Positions 36,644-45,093 of a stretch of DNA of 57,326 bases are shown here, in pieces (the first letter of the stretch is position 1; each line of letters begins with the position of its first letter). A model generated the notes under the pieces. That model did not search any database. It saw only the letters and a program-made list of their open reading frames with translations, and was not told where the DNA came from. Source of the DNA: Actinomycetota bacterium (GTDB taxonomy: Bacteria > Actinomycetota > Actinomycetes > Mycobacteriales > HKI-0501); contig JAVEDU010000037.1 of the NCBI GenBank assembly GCA_030840805.1, forward strand, positions 1 through 57,326. The letters are read 5' to 3'. Made by a program: the position numbers and the translations under genes.

Positions 36644-37814
36644 TGGGGGTGAGTGCGGGCGCAGGGAGCTCCGGGGGCCGAGGTTCCGCCGAACGCGGGG
36701 CCGCGAGCAGCGACACCGGCACCGCCACCGCGGCGATCACGGCCGCGACGTACGGCGTCACCCCGAGGTCACCCCGGTCCACCAGCACGGCGCCGAGTCC
36801 CGACCCGGCAGCGATACCCACGTTGAACGCGGCAATGTTCAATGTGGACGCCAGCACGCTGGCCTCTCCCGTGATCGCCAGCACGCGCGACTGCAGCGCG
36901 GGCACGAGCGCGAACCCGGCGATCCCCCAGACGAAGACCGTGCCCACGGTGGCCCACCTGCTGTGCCCGAGCAGACCGAACGCGACCAGCACGGCGCCGA
37001 GCACCACCAGCGTCACGGCGACCGCGGTGCGGGGGGCGGCGTCGTTCGCCCGGCCGCCCACCGCGTTGCCGATCGCGCTGGCGATGCCGAACACCAGCAG
37101 CATCGCGGTCACCGCCAGCGTCCCGAAGCCCGTCACGTCGAGCAGGTACGCGGACAGGAACGCGAAGACGACGAACTGGCTGCCCCAGCCCAGGACGGTC
37201 GTGGCCAGCGCCGCCACCAGTGCGCCGCGCCCACCGGCGGGCCGGCCGGACTCCACCCGCGGCACCTCCGCGGCGACGGGCAGGAGCCGCGCCACCGCCA
37301 CGGCCGCGACCGCCGCGAGCACCGCGACGGCCAGGAACGGCGCGCGCCACCCGGCGACCTCGCCGAGCAGGGTGCCGGCCGGTACGCCGACCACGGTGGC
37401 GACGGTCAGCCCGCCGAACATCAGCGAGATGGCCCGGGACCGGCGCTCGGTACCGACGAGGCCGGCGGCGACGACCGCGCCCACCCCGAAGAACGCGCCG
37501 TGGCAGGACGCCGTGACGATCCGGGCGACGAGCAGCACCTCGAAGTTCGGCGCCGCGGCCAGCACCAGGTGGCCACCGGCGAACACGGCCATCAGCACCG
37601 TCATCAGTCGCCGACGGGCCACCCGGCGGGTCAGCAGCGTGAGGACGATTCCGCCGAGGGCCACCCCCACGGCGTACCCGGTGACGAGCAGTCCGGTGGT
37701 CGACACCGCCACGCCGAGATCGGTGGAGATCCGCGGGAGGAGCCCGACGACGACGAACTCGGTGGTGCCGATGGCGAACGCCGCAGCGGCCAGGGCATAG
37801 AGCGACAACGGCAC
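36633..37814 (-). CDS. MFS transporter, DHA1-type drug or sugar exporter
   Basis: A 393-residue 12-helix transporter. Motifs are FAIGTTEFVVVGLLP at the N-terminus, TGYAVGVALGGIVLT, and LVARIVTASCHGAFFGVGAVVA, matching the AraJ/PbuE/NepI-like exporters. The substrate is not predictable. GTG at 37814 has GGGGGGA upstream. Confidence 0.9.
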   Translation of the reverse strand: MPLSLYALAAAAFAIGTTEFVVVGLLPRISTDLGVAVSTTGLLVTGYAVGVALGGIVLTLLTRRVARRRLMTVLMAVFAGGHLVLAAAPNFEVLLVARIVTASCHGAFFGVGAVVAAGLVGTERRSRAISLMFGGLTVATVVGVPAGTLLGEVAGWRAPFLAVAVLAAVAAVAVARLLPVAAEVPRVESGRPAGGRGALVAALATTVLGWGSQFVVFAFLSAYLLDVTGFGTLAVTAMLLVFGIASAIGNAVGGRANDAAPRTAVAVTLVVLGAVLVAFGLLGHSRWATVGTVFVWGIAGFALVPALQSRVLAITGEASVLASTLNIAAFNVGIAAGSGLGAVLVDRGDLGVTPYVAAVIAAVAVPVSLLAAPRSAEPRPPELPAPALTPTPR

Positions 37815-37846
37815 GCGGTGGTCCCCCCGTGGAACGTGGACTTTCC

Positions 37847-38071
37847 TCAGTAGATCGCCTTCAGCGAGCCGCCGTCGACGGCGATGTCCGCACCGCAGAA
37901 CGCCTCGACGGCCTCCTCGACCACGAGGCGCGCCCCGTCGAGCGGACCGAGGTTTCGGGCGGCGCCGGCCACGGTCGCGTCCTCCTCGAGGAATGCCTCC
38001 ACGCACGTGAGGCCGATGGCCCCGCTCGCGCCCGTCACGATGACCCGCTCGCCCCGCAGTCCGAGATCCAC
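37847..38071 (-). pseudogene. Short-chain dehydrogenase with internal deletion
   Basis: The 74-residue frame joins an SDR N-terminus (LRGERVIVTGASGAIGL, the TGxxxGxG-type cofactor loop) to an SDR C-terminus (GADIAVDGGSLKAI). About 170 residues with the Ser-Tyr-Lys active site are missing although the frame is kept. GTG at 38071 has AAGG eight bases upstream. It cannot be a working SDR. Confidence 0.8.
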
Positions 38072-38144
38072 TGTGACGCCCTTCCCTCTCACACGCCGGG
38101 CGCGGCCGATAGGGAGTGACCCTCCTCCGGCCGCGCCTGCCGGA

Positions 38145-39365
38145 CTAACCCTTGTACTGGAGGATGTACAACCCGACGTTCCAGTCGGTCACGTACATGA
38201 CGCCGTTCGGGTCGACGAACACGTCGGCCGTGTGCGCGACCGCGGGGCGGCCCGGCCGCGTGTCGAACATCTTCTCCGGCGGCCCCGGGACGAAGTAGCC
38301 GGTCTCCTCCGGGCGGAACTGGTTCGAGATGTCGAACACCCGGACGCCCGCGTTCTGGTACGTCGCGAACACCAGCGTGTCGGACTGGAACGACCCCGGC
38401 CGGTTCTCGTGCAGGTTGTGCGGTCCGAAGTGGCCGCCGAGCGTCGCGTAGTCGTCCTCGTCCGGCGTCGGGAAGGTCGAGATCGGCACCGGGTTGGTGG
38501 GCTCCCGGACGTCCACCACCCAGGTGTACTTGACGCCGTCCGCGCACTCGTCCGCGACGGCCTCGTCGGCGACGACCACCAGACCCCGACTGGGCAGTGG
38601 GAGGCACGAGTGCGTACCGCCGCCGAACGGCGGGTTGGTGTTGAGGTGCGACAGCATCGTGATGTTCGCGGGATCCTTGACGTCGAGCAGGACCAGGCCG
38701 CCGTCCCGCCAGGCGGTGTACGCGATGCCGTCGGCGACCAGCCCGTGGTGCAGCGCGTACCGCTGGTCCGGCGACCAGTCCGGGGTCTCACCACCGGCGG
38801 CGTGGATGCCCGGCAGGTGCCAGCGTCCGGCCTCGACCGGCTTCGTCGGGTCCGACATGTCGATCACCATGAAGAAGTGGTCGATGTACCCGTCGACGTG
38901 GACGGAGATGTACGCGTACCGCCCGCCCACGTACCAGATCCGATGCAGGCCGAGCCCGTCGACCGGCATGAAGCCGATCTCACGCGGGTTGGCGCGGTCG
39001 GAGATGTCGTACACCCGCAGCCCGGCGGCGAAGTTCTTCTCGATCCGGCCGTAGGCATCGCCGATGTTGCCGCCGTAGTACTCGCTCTCGTCGGTGAAGA
39101 GGCGGAACAGGTCGACCTCGTTGATGACCAGGAGCAGGTCCCCGTGGGCCTGCAGGTGGATCGCCCACGTGTTCGGCGGAGTCGGGACGAAGTTCACCGG
39201 CTTCGGGTTCCGCGGGTCCTTCACGTCGAGCACCGTGAACCCGCCGCTGAACATGTGGGCCACGTAGGCGTAGCCGTCCTGCACCATGATCTGGAGACCG
39301 TCCGCGCGGCCGCCCTGGTCGGAGTGGCTCAGCACGTCGATGTTCCGCTGCTTCTGGACGTTCAT
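38145..39365 (-). CDS. LVIVD-repeat beta-propeller-like protein
   Basis: 406 residues of repeats of the type GLRVYDISDRANPREIGF, each ending in a DIS/DVKDP turn: at least six are visible. LVIVD proteins are predicted propellers of unknown function, often extracytoplasmic, but no signal peptide is seen here (MNVQKQRNIDVLSHSD), so a cytoplasmic or otherwise exported location is open. His-rich pockets (HHG, HSC, GPHNLHENRP) could bind metal. It follows the ABC importer operon after a hairpin. Confidence 0.82.
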   Translation of the reverse strand: MNVQKQRNIDVLSHSDQGGRADGLQIMVQDGYAYVAHMFSGGFTVLDVKDPRNPKPVNFVPTPPNTWAIHLQAHGDLLLVINEVDLFRLFTDESEYYGGNIGDAYGRIEKNFAAGLRVYDISDRANPREIGFMPVDGLGLHRIWYVGGRYAYISVHVDGYIDHFFMVIDMSDPTKPVEAGRWHLPGIHAAGGETPDWSPDQRYALHHGLVADGIAYTAWRDGGLVLLDVKDPANITMLSHLNTNPPFGGGTHSCLPLPSRGLVVVADEAVADECADGVKYTWVVDVREPTNPVPISTFPTPDEDDYATLGGHFGPHNLHENRPGSFQSDTLVFATYQNAGVRVFDISNQFRPEETGYFVPGPPEKMFDTRPGRPAVAHTADVFVDPNGVMYVTDWNVGLYILQYKG

Positions 39366-39404
39366 CGCACCTCTATCGCATCGCTGGGTCGGACTACGGG
39401 GCGC

Positions 39405-39440
39405 GGCCGGGGCCCGTGCGGCGTTGTACGAGCCCCGGCC
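39405..39440 (-). terminator. Terminator of the ABC importer operon
   Basis: GGCCGGGGC (39405-39413) pairs with GCCCCGGCC (39432-39440). It begins 15 bases after the stop of the binding-protein gene and precedes the LVIVD gene. Confidence 0.7.
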
Positions 39441-39454
39441 GGGTCAGTCGGAGA

Positions 39455-40609
39455 TCAGACGCCCCAGACCTTCTTGTACTCGTCCCGGTAGCCGTGCTCC
39501 GGGTCGTAGCGGTTCTCCTTGCCACCGTCGAACTCGATGTTCTCCTTGGTGACGAGGTGGACCTGCGGGGTGTATCCGCTCCACTCCTGGCCGTTGAACG
39601 CGCGGTTCAGCTCGTCGACGCACTCCCAGCCCTGGAGGTTCAGGGGCTCGGCGACCGTCCCGATCTGGTACTGACCGCTGCGGATCCGCTGGAACGCCGA
39701 CTCGCTGCCGTCACCGGCGGAGATGAAGTGGAGCGGGCCGCTCGGCGCCTTGCCGGCCGTCCGGGCCGCCGCCAGGGCGTAGTCGAAGTACAGGTCGTTG
39801 ACGCCCAGGCCGTACGTCCACTTCGGACCGTGCTTGCTGATCAGGTTGGACGTCAGCGGCTGCATGCGGGCCGCGGTGTCGGCGATCGGGGTGTCCTGCG
39901 TCTCCAGGACGGTGCAGCCGCCGCACTTCTCGAGCTCGTCCCGCATCACGTCGGACTTGGTGATCGCGATGGCGTAGACGGAGTCGGTGAAGAGGACGAC
40001 ACCGGCCTTGCCCTCCGAGTGGTCGATCGCCTGCATCGCGGTCGCCCTGGCCACGTCGTCGGCCTTGGTGGTGATGTTCGCGAACATCTTCGGGCTGGCG
40101 ACCGGGCCGGGATCGGTGGTGGAGTGCCAGCCGACGACCGTGATGCCGGCCGCATCGGCCTTCTCGATCTGGGTCTTCGCCTGGACGGCGTCGACCGTGC
40201 CGAGCACGATGCCGTCCGGCTTCAGCGCGATGGCCTGGTCGAGCGCGGTGCTCGCCCCGGCCGCCGTGCCCTTGCCGTCGAGGATCCGGACCGACCAGCC
40301 CAGGGCCTTCGAGGCCTCCTCGACGCCCTTGCTGACGCCGAGGGCACCACCGTTCCGCTGGTCGGCGGACACGTAGACGATCGACTTGCCCTTCGCGCCC
40401 TTCGGGCCCGTGGTGGGGCCGTCCCACTTATCGGCCTTGGCGGTGTACACCGCCACCTGGGCCTTCACGTCGGCGAGGAACTTCGCGTCGGTGCTGCCGC
40501 CGCCGTCGCCCCCGCTCGAGCCGCTCCCGGAACTGCAGCCCGCCGCCACGGCAACCGCCATCGCCAGGGGCAGCAGCCGCTTGGCCGCCATTACGTGCCT
40601 TCTCGCCAT
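39455..40609 (-). CDS. Ribose-type ABC importer substrate-binding lipoprotein
   Basis: A 384-residue periplasmic-binding-protein type 1 family member. The signal peptide ends in lipobox VAAGC. SIVYVSADQRNGGALGVSKG, LDQAIALKPDGIVLGTVD and AAGITVVGWHSTTDPGP are the family strands. The ligand is probably a sugar or related polyol but could be another small polar compound. ATG at 40609 has AAGGAG nine bases upstream. It is the last gene of the operon, after the permease. Confidence 0.92.
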   Translation of the reverse strand: MARRHVMAAKRLLPLAMAVAVAAGCSSGSGSSGGDGGGSTDAKFLADVKAQVAVYTAKADKWDGPTTGPKGAKGKSIVYVSADQRNGGALGVSKGVEEASKALGWSVRILDGKGTAAGASTALDQAIALKPDGIVLGTVDAVQAKTQIEKADAAGITVVGWHSTTDPGPVASPKMFANITTKADDVARATAMQAIDHSEGKAGVVLFTDSVYAIAITKSDVMRDELEKCGGCTVLETQDTPIADTAARMQPLTSNLISKHGPKWTYGLGVNDLYFDYALAAARTAGKAPSGPLHFISAGDGSESAFQRIRSGQYQIGTVAEPLNLQGWECVDELNRAFNGQEWSGYTPQVHLVTKENIEFDGGKENRYDPEHGYRDEYKKVWGV

Positions 40610-40645
40610 AGCGTGGTACTCCTTCATGGTGATGGGTCGTGCTGT

Positions 40646-41734
40646 CTACGGGCGGGTGGCCGGCGCTTCGGCCGCTGCCCGCGGTGGGGGGATCGACCCG
40701 CGGTGGGTCGCTTCCTCCTGCTTGCGCCGAACGCGGGTCCGGCGGCGCACGGTGTAGCCGGCGAAGCCGACCGCGGCGATGAGCGTGAGGCCGTTAAAGA
40801 GCGGCTCGACGAAGAACGAGCTGCCGAGCTGCTGGATGCCGGAGATGCCGATCGCGAGGACGGCGACGGCGACGATCGTGCCCCAGACGTTGACCCGTCC
40901 GGAGTGGATAGTCGTGGAGCCGAGCAGCGCACCGACGAACGCCGGCAGCAGGTAGTCGAGGCCGACGTTGCTCTGGCCGACCTGGAGCCGGGAGGCGAGC
41001 AGCACACCGGCGACCGCGGTCAGCACACCCGACGTCATGAAGGCGCCGATCACGTACCGGCCGGCGCGGATGCCGTTGAGCTCCGACGCCCGGCGGTTCG
41101 CGCCGACGGCGTACAGGTAGCGGCCGATCGGCAGGTACTCGAACGCCAGCCACATGAGGATCGCAACGATGATCAGGTACAGCGTCGGGGCGTGGAGCCC
41201 GAAGATCTTCGCGCTGTCGACGGACGTGAAGCCCGTGGAGAGCTCGCCGGTGACCTGCTGGCCCTTGGTGTGCCAGAGGGTGATGGCGTACACCACCGTG
41301 CCGGTACCGAGCGTGGCGATGAACGAGTCGATCTGTCCGAACTCGACCAGCAGGCCGTTCACGAGTCCGAGCACGAGCCCCACGGCGAGCACGATGCCGA
41401 TCGCGAGCGGCCACGGCACGCCGTAGTTGACCTGCAGGCTGATCGTCAGCACGTAGGTCAGGCCCATGCCGTACCCGACCGAGAGGTCGAAGTTCTTGGT
41501 GACCATCGGGACCATCACGGCGAGCGCCAGGAACGCGTCGATGGTCTTGTTGCCGACGATCGCGTCGAAGTTCGCCGTCGTCGGGAAGCTGTCCGGGCGC
41601 AGCGCCGAGAACACAAGCACCAGGGCCAGGCCGACCAGCAGCAGGCCGTACCGCGGGAGGCGGTGGAGCACGGCGGTGATGGGTCCCGGGCCGCGCCGGT
41701 TCTCGGGCGCGGCGACCTGGGTTGTCGCGGTCAC
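40646..41734 (-). CDS. Ribose-type ABC importer permease (RbsC family)
   Basis: 362 residues with nine or ten helices and the family motif VGANRRASELNGIRAGRY plus LLASRLQVGQSNVGLDYLLP. Its GTG overlaps the ATPase stop by four bases. Confidence 0.93.
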   Translation of the reverse strand: MTATTQVAAPENRRGPGPITAVLHRLPRYGLLLVGLALVLVFSALRPDSFPTTANFDAIVGNKTIDAFLALAVMVPMVTKNFDLSVGYGMGLTYVLTISLQVNYGVPWPLAIGIVLAVGLVLGLVNGLLVEFGQIDSFIATLGTGTVVYAITLWHTKGQQVTGELSTGFTSVDSAKIFGLHAPTLYLIIVAILMWLAFEYLPIGRYLYAVGANRRASELNGIRAGRYVIGAFMTSGVLTAVAGVLLASRLQVGQSNVGLDYLLPAFVGALLGSTTIHSGRVNVWGTIVAVAVLAIGISGIQQLGSSFFVEPLFNGLTLIAAVGFAGYTVRRRTRVRRKQEEATHRGSIPPPRAAAEAPATRP

Positions 41735-43299
41735 GACTGCTCTCCTCTGTCTGCCGTGGTGCCCGGAGCGGTGAGCTCCGCGGAGGCGTGACGGATCAGT
41801 TCCTGGGTGGTGACCTCGTCACCGCGGAGCTCCCCGACGATCCGTCCCCGGTTGAAGACGAAGGCGCGGGAGCAGGTCTTCGCGACCTCTTCGAAGTCGG
41901 TGGAGACGAGCACCATCGCGTGGCCACGCTGCCGGGCCTCGTCGATCAGGTGGTAGATCTCCGCCTTCGCGCCGACGTCCACGCCGATGGTCGGCTCCTC
42001 CAGCACGATCAGCGGCGGAGCGTCGTCGAGCCAGCGGGCGATGACGACCTTCTGCTGGTTGCCGCCGCTGAGGGTGCTGACCGGGCGCTCGGCCTCGCCG
42101 GGCCGGACGTTGAAGCGCTTGATGATCCCCGCGGCGAGCCGGCCCTCCGCCTTGGCGCCGCGCGGGTGGAACAGGCGGCGGCCCTTCAGCGCGGGGTTGA
42201 GGAAGAGGTTCTCCCGGATGGACATGTCCATGCCGAGCGCCTCCTCCTGCCGGTTGCTCGTGACGAACGCGCAGCCGGCGGCGATCGCGTCCCGCGCGCC
42301 GCGGTACCGCACCGGCGTGCCGCGCAGCTCCATCGAGCCCTCGGACACCGGGCGCAGGCCGGCGACGGCACGGGCGACGACGTCCTGGCCCGCGCCGCGG
42401 AGGCCGGTCAGGGCGACCATCTCTCCCGCCTTCACCTCGAACGAGACCGGCCCGGCCGGCCCGACGCAGAGGTCGGTGAGCCGGAGCACCGTGTCGGTAC
42501 CGGTGGGTGCCGAGAAGCGCGCGACCTCGGCGGGGCGCTGCCCGACGATCAGCGAGATCAGCTCGCTGGTGTCGGTGTCGCCCGTGGCGCGGACCCCCAC
42601 CATCCGCCCGTCACGCATGACCGCGATCCGGTCGGAGATCTTGAAGACCTCGTCGAGCCGGTGGGTCACGAACATGATCGCGGTGCCGCGCGCCTTGAGC
42701 CGGCGGAGCACGGCGAAGAGGCGCTCGACGTCGGCGATCGGGAGGCTCGCGGTCGGCTCGTCGAGGATCAGCACCTCGGCGTCGAGGGCCAGGGCCCGAG
42801 CGATCGCGACCAGCGAGCGGTCGGTCCGGCTCAGCTCGGCGATCGGCACGTCGGCCGGGATGTCGCCGCCGACGATCTCGAGGATCCGTTCGGCCCGGCG
42901 GGTCGTGTCACTCCAGCGGATCAGGCCGCTGGTACGGCGGGCGTACCCGCTCACCATGGCGACGTTCTCGGCCGCGCTCATCCAGTCGATCAGGCCGAGA
43001 TCCTGGTGGATGAAGGCGATCCGGTCACGTGCGGCCGCGGCCAGCGGCTTGCCGCCGAGCAGGATCTCGCCGCGGTCCGGGCGGTGGATGCCCGCGAGGA
43101 TCTTGATCAAGGTGGACTTGCCGGCACCGTTCTCACCGAGCAGCGCGACGACCTGTCCGCCGTGGACATCGAGGTCGACGTTGTCCACCGCCAGCGTGGC
43201 GCCGAACTGCTTGTCGATCCCGCGGAAGCTGAGTACCGGTTCGGAGCCGGCGCCCCGTCCACGGCCGGTGCCTACCGAGTTCGTCACCGTCGTCGTCAC
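41731..43299 (-). CDS. Ribose-type ABC importer ATPase (RbsA family, double domain)
   Basis: 522 residues with two nucleotide-binding domains. The first has Walker A GENGAGKST near 56 and Walker B LILDEPTASL but a degenerate signature (LSRTDRS). The second has a degenerate Walker A (GLRGAGQD) and a good signature LSGGNQQKVVIAR near 415 with Walker B IVLEEPTIGVD. This asymmetry is normal for RbsA proteins. GTG at 43299 has GAGGGGG upstream. A 24-base palindrome lies 89 bases before it. Confidence 0.94.
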   Translation of the reverse strand: MTTTVTNSVGTGRGRGAGSEPVLSFRGIDKQFGATLAVDNVDLDVHGGQVVALLGENGAGKSTLIKILAGIHRPDRGEILLGGKPLAAAARDRIAFIHQDLGLIDWMSAAENVAMVSGYARRTSGLIRWSDTTRRAERILEIVGGDIPADVPIAELSRTDRSLVAIARALALDAEVLILDEPTASLPIADVERLFAVLRRLKARGTAIMFVTHRLDEVFKISDRIAVMRDGRMVGVRATGDTDTSELISLIVGQRPAEVARFSAPTGTDTVLRLTDLCVGPAGPVSFEVKAGEMVALTGLRGAGQDVVARAVAGLRPVSEGSMELRGTPVRYRGARDAIAAGCAFVTSNRQEEALGMDMSIRENLFLNPALKGRRLFHPRGAKAEGRLAAGIIKRFNVRPGEAERPVSTLSGGNQQKVVIARWLDDAPPLIVLEEPTIGVDVGAKAEIYHLIDEARQRGHAMVLVSTDFEEVAKTCSRAFVFNRGRIVGELRGDEVTTQELIRHASAELTAPGTTADRGEQS

Positions 43300-43387
43300 T
43301 GGCGTGGCCCCCTCACGAACGCGGCACCACCGGGTCATACGGCGGTTCGGGACGGCGTGACGTGGCTCACTCCGTCGGGGTGCACTG

Positions 43388-43411
43388 TGACATGTGGCAT
43401 GCCACGTGTCA
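43388..43411. promoter_or_regulatory. Palindromic operator upstream of the ABC importer
   Basis: TGACATGTGGCA joined directly to TGCCACGTGTCA: 24 bases, one mismatch. The core TGGCATGCCA fits FCD-type GntR sites, and a GntR gene of that type lies 560 bases away. Confidence 0.75.
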
Positions 43412-43568
43412 ACGACCGTCAGTGATGTCCGGCCCGATTCGCCCCGGAGCTTGCGGGGCCGTCCGGAAACGCCGCCCCGGGACTCGGCGGGCAACGGCGC
43501 ACCCGAGCGGTAAACGCGCATCGCCCACCGCGTCGAGCGCCAGGGCAGCCGCCTCGGTGCCGCGTCGA

Positions 43569-43775
43569 GCACCGTCGCGGCCCCGCCGCGGTCGACTCAC
43601 GACCGGGGCGGCGGCCCGGCCCCGGACCGGGCACCGTCGCGGCACCGCCGCGGTGGACTCACGACCGGGGCGGCGGCCCGGCCCCGGACCGAGCACCGTC
43701 GCGCCCCGCCGCGGTGGACTCACGACCGGGGCAGCGGCCCGGCCCCGGACCGAGCACCGTCGCGGCCCCGCCGGG
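43569..43775. repeat. 62-bp tandem repeat, just over three copies
   Basis: The word GCACCGTCGCG recurs at 43569, 43631, 43693 and 43754, with GACTCACGACCGGGGC in each complete unit. One unit is one base shorter. It fills most of the 670-base region between the importer and the GntR gene; nothing there looks coding. Confidence 0.88.
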
Positions 43776-43908
43776 CCGACCCGCGCGCGCCCCTCCTCCG
43801 GTGATCCCGAGTCGCCCTTCGCGCCCCGGGCGCCAAAACGGACTCAGGATCGAGAAGGCGGGGGCACGGCGGCAGCGCGGAATCGCGCCGGACGGCAATC
43901 CCCGTTGG

Positions 43909-43927
43909 GCCCGGCGCGGCGCCGGGC
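43909..43927 (-). terminator. Possible terminator of the FCD-GntR gene
   Basis: GCCCGGCGCGGCGCCGGGC is a near-perfect palindrome 44 bases beyond the GntR stop. A second inverted repeat, GATCCCGAGTC (43803-43813) with GACTCAGGATC (43841-43851), lies further on. Confidence 0.45.
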
Positions 43928-43970
43928 GCGGTCACTGTGATCTGACCGGCCCGCCTCGCGCAACAGCCGA

Positions 43971-44681
43971 CTACGCGTGGATCTCCCGGCCGACCTCGCC
44001 CGCCCAGGCGTCCACGGTCGCGGTGCTCGCCCCGAACTCCTGCGTGATCAGCAGCTGCGCCGTCCGCAGCACGTGCGCCCGCATCGCCTCGGCGGCGCCG
44101 TCGCCGTCACCCGCCTTGATGCGTTCCAGCACGGGTACGTGGTCCTGCGCGATGTCGTGCAGCGTCCGCGACGCGCCGGCCGTGGACACCCCGCGGGTCA
44201 GCACGAGGTCACGGAGGCTGTCGACGAACACGGCCAGGCGGTGGTTCCCCGACGCCTCCAGGATGACGTTGTGGAACCGCCGGTCGTGCGTCATCAGGCT
44301 GCGCTCGTCGCCGTCGTCGGCGGCGCGGTTCATCAGCCGGAGCAGGTTCTCCAGCTCCGTCAGGTCCGCCGGCGTCATCCGCGCCACGGCCTGCCGCGCG
44401 GACGGCACCTCCAGCAGCAGGCGCAGCTCGAACACCTCTTCGAGGTCATGCGCCGACGACTGCAGGATGCGCACGCCGCGATTGCGCTCGAACTGGACCA
44501 TTCCCTTGGACGCCAGGTTGATCAGCGCCTCCCGGACGGGCGTACGCGAGACGCCCAGCGTCGCCGCCAGGTCGTGGACCGAGTACAGCTGACCACCGGT
44601 GAGCTCGCCGGCCACGATCGCCGAGCGCAGCGCCTCACCCACCTTGCTGGTGAGACTGCCGTCGACCTGGACTTCCTTCAC
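43971..44681 (-). CDS. GntR-family regulator with FCD effector domain
   Basis: 236 residues. Winged helix at about 10-75 (LYSVHDLAATLGVSRTPVRE, ASKGMVQFERNRGVRI) and an FCD domain at about 90-225 with metal-type residues in HDRRFHN, QDHVPV and MRAHVLRT. FCD regulators bind organic acids or sugar acids. GTG at 44681 has GGAGGG five bases upstream. It probably controls the importer and the divergent enzyme genes through GTGGCA/TGCCAC sites. Confidence 0.93.
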   Translation of the reverse strand: MKEVQVDGSLTSKVGEALRSAIVAGELTGGQLYSVHDLAATLGVSRTPVREALINLASKGMVQFERNRGVRILQSSAHDLEEVFELRLLLEVPSARQAVARMTPADLTELENLLRLMNRAADDGDERSLMTHDRRFHNVILEASGNHRLAVFVDSLRDLVLTRGVSTAGASRTLHDIAQDHVPVLERIKAGDGDGAAEAMRAHVLRTAQLLITQEFGASTATVDAWAGEVGREIHA

Positions 44682-44811
44682 GCGGACCCTCCGTAGAACC
44701 ACCGGCCCGGCGGGATCGAGGGCCGCTGGACGCGGCTGCGCGGGCAAGGTTCTCGCCACCGAACTTCCACGTCTCGGGCCGAACACAGCAGCCTCGACCC
44801 CGTGGGCGACC

Positions 44812-44830
44812 GTGGCACGCAGTATGCCAC
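44812..44830. promoter_or_regulatory. Inverted GTGGCA/TGCCAC site in the GntR-ThDP intergenic region
   Basis: GTGGCA, seven bases, TGCCAC. The right half AGTATGCCACT is itself a short palindrome like the FCD core. It is 131 bases from the GntR start and 264 from the ThDP gene start. No gene is seen in the rest of this 412-base divergent region. Confidence 0.6.
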
Positions 44831-45093
44831 TCTCGGCGCGCGGCGCGTGCAAACGCGACATCCGGTCCGATCCGGTCACGTTTCGCCGAGCGGCTGTACC
44901 GTCGCCTGGCGATCGCCCGGCGCGGCGGCGGCACCGCTCACTTGACCGGCGGCGTCCCCATCGGGTCTATTGGCCGTACAAAGTCCACGCCCACCGGAGC
45001 GCGGGGGCGCCGCGCGTCGCCGTGATGTCACCGGACGGACCCGGACCCACCACCAACCGCGCCGGGGACGGCCGCCCGACGAGGAGAACCCGA

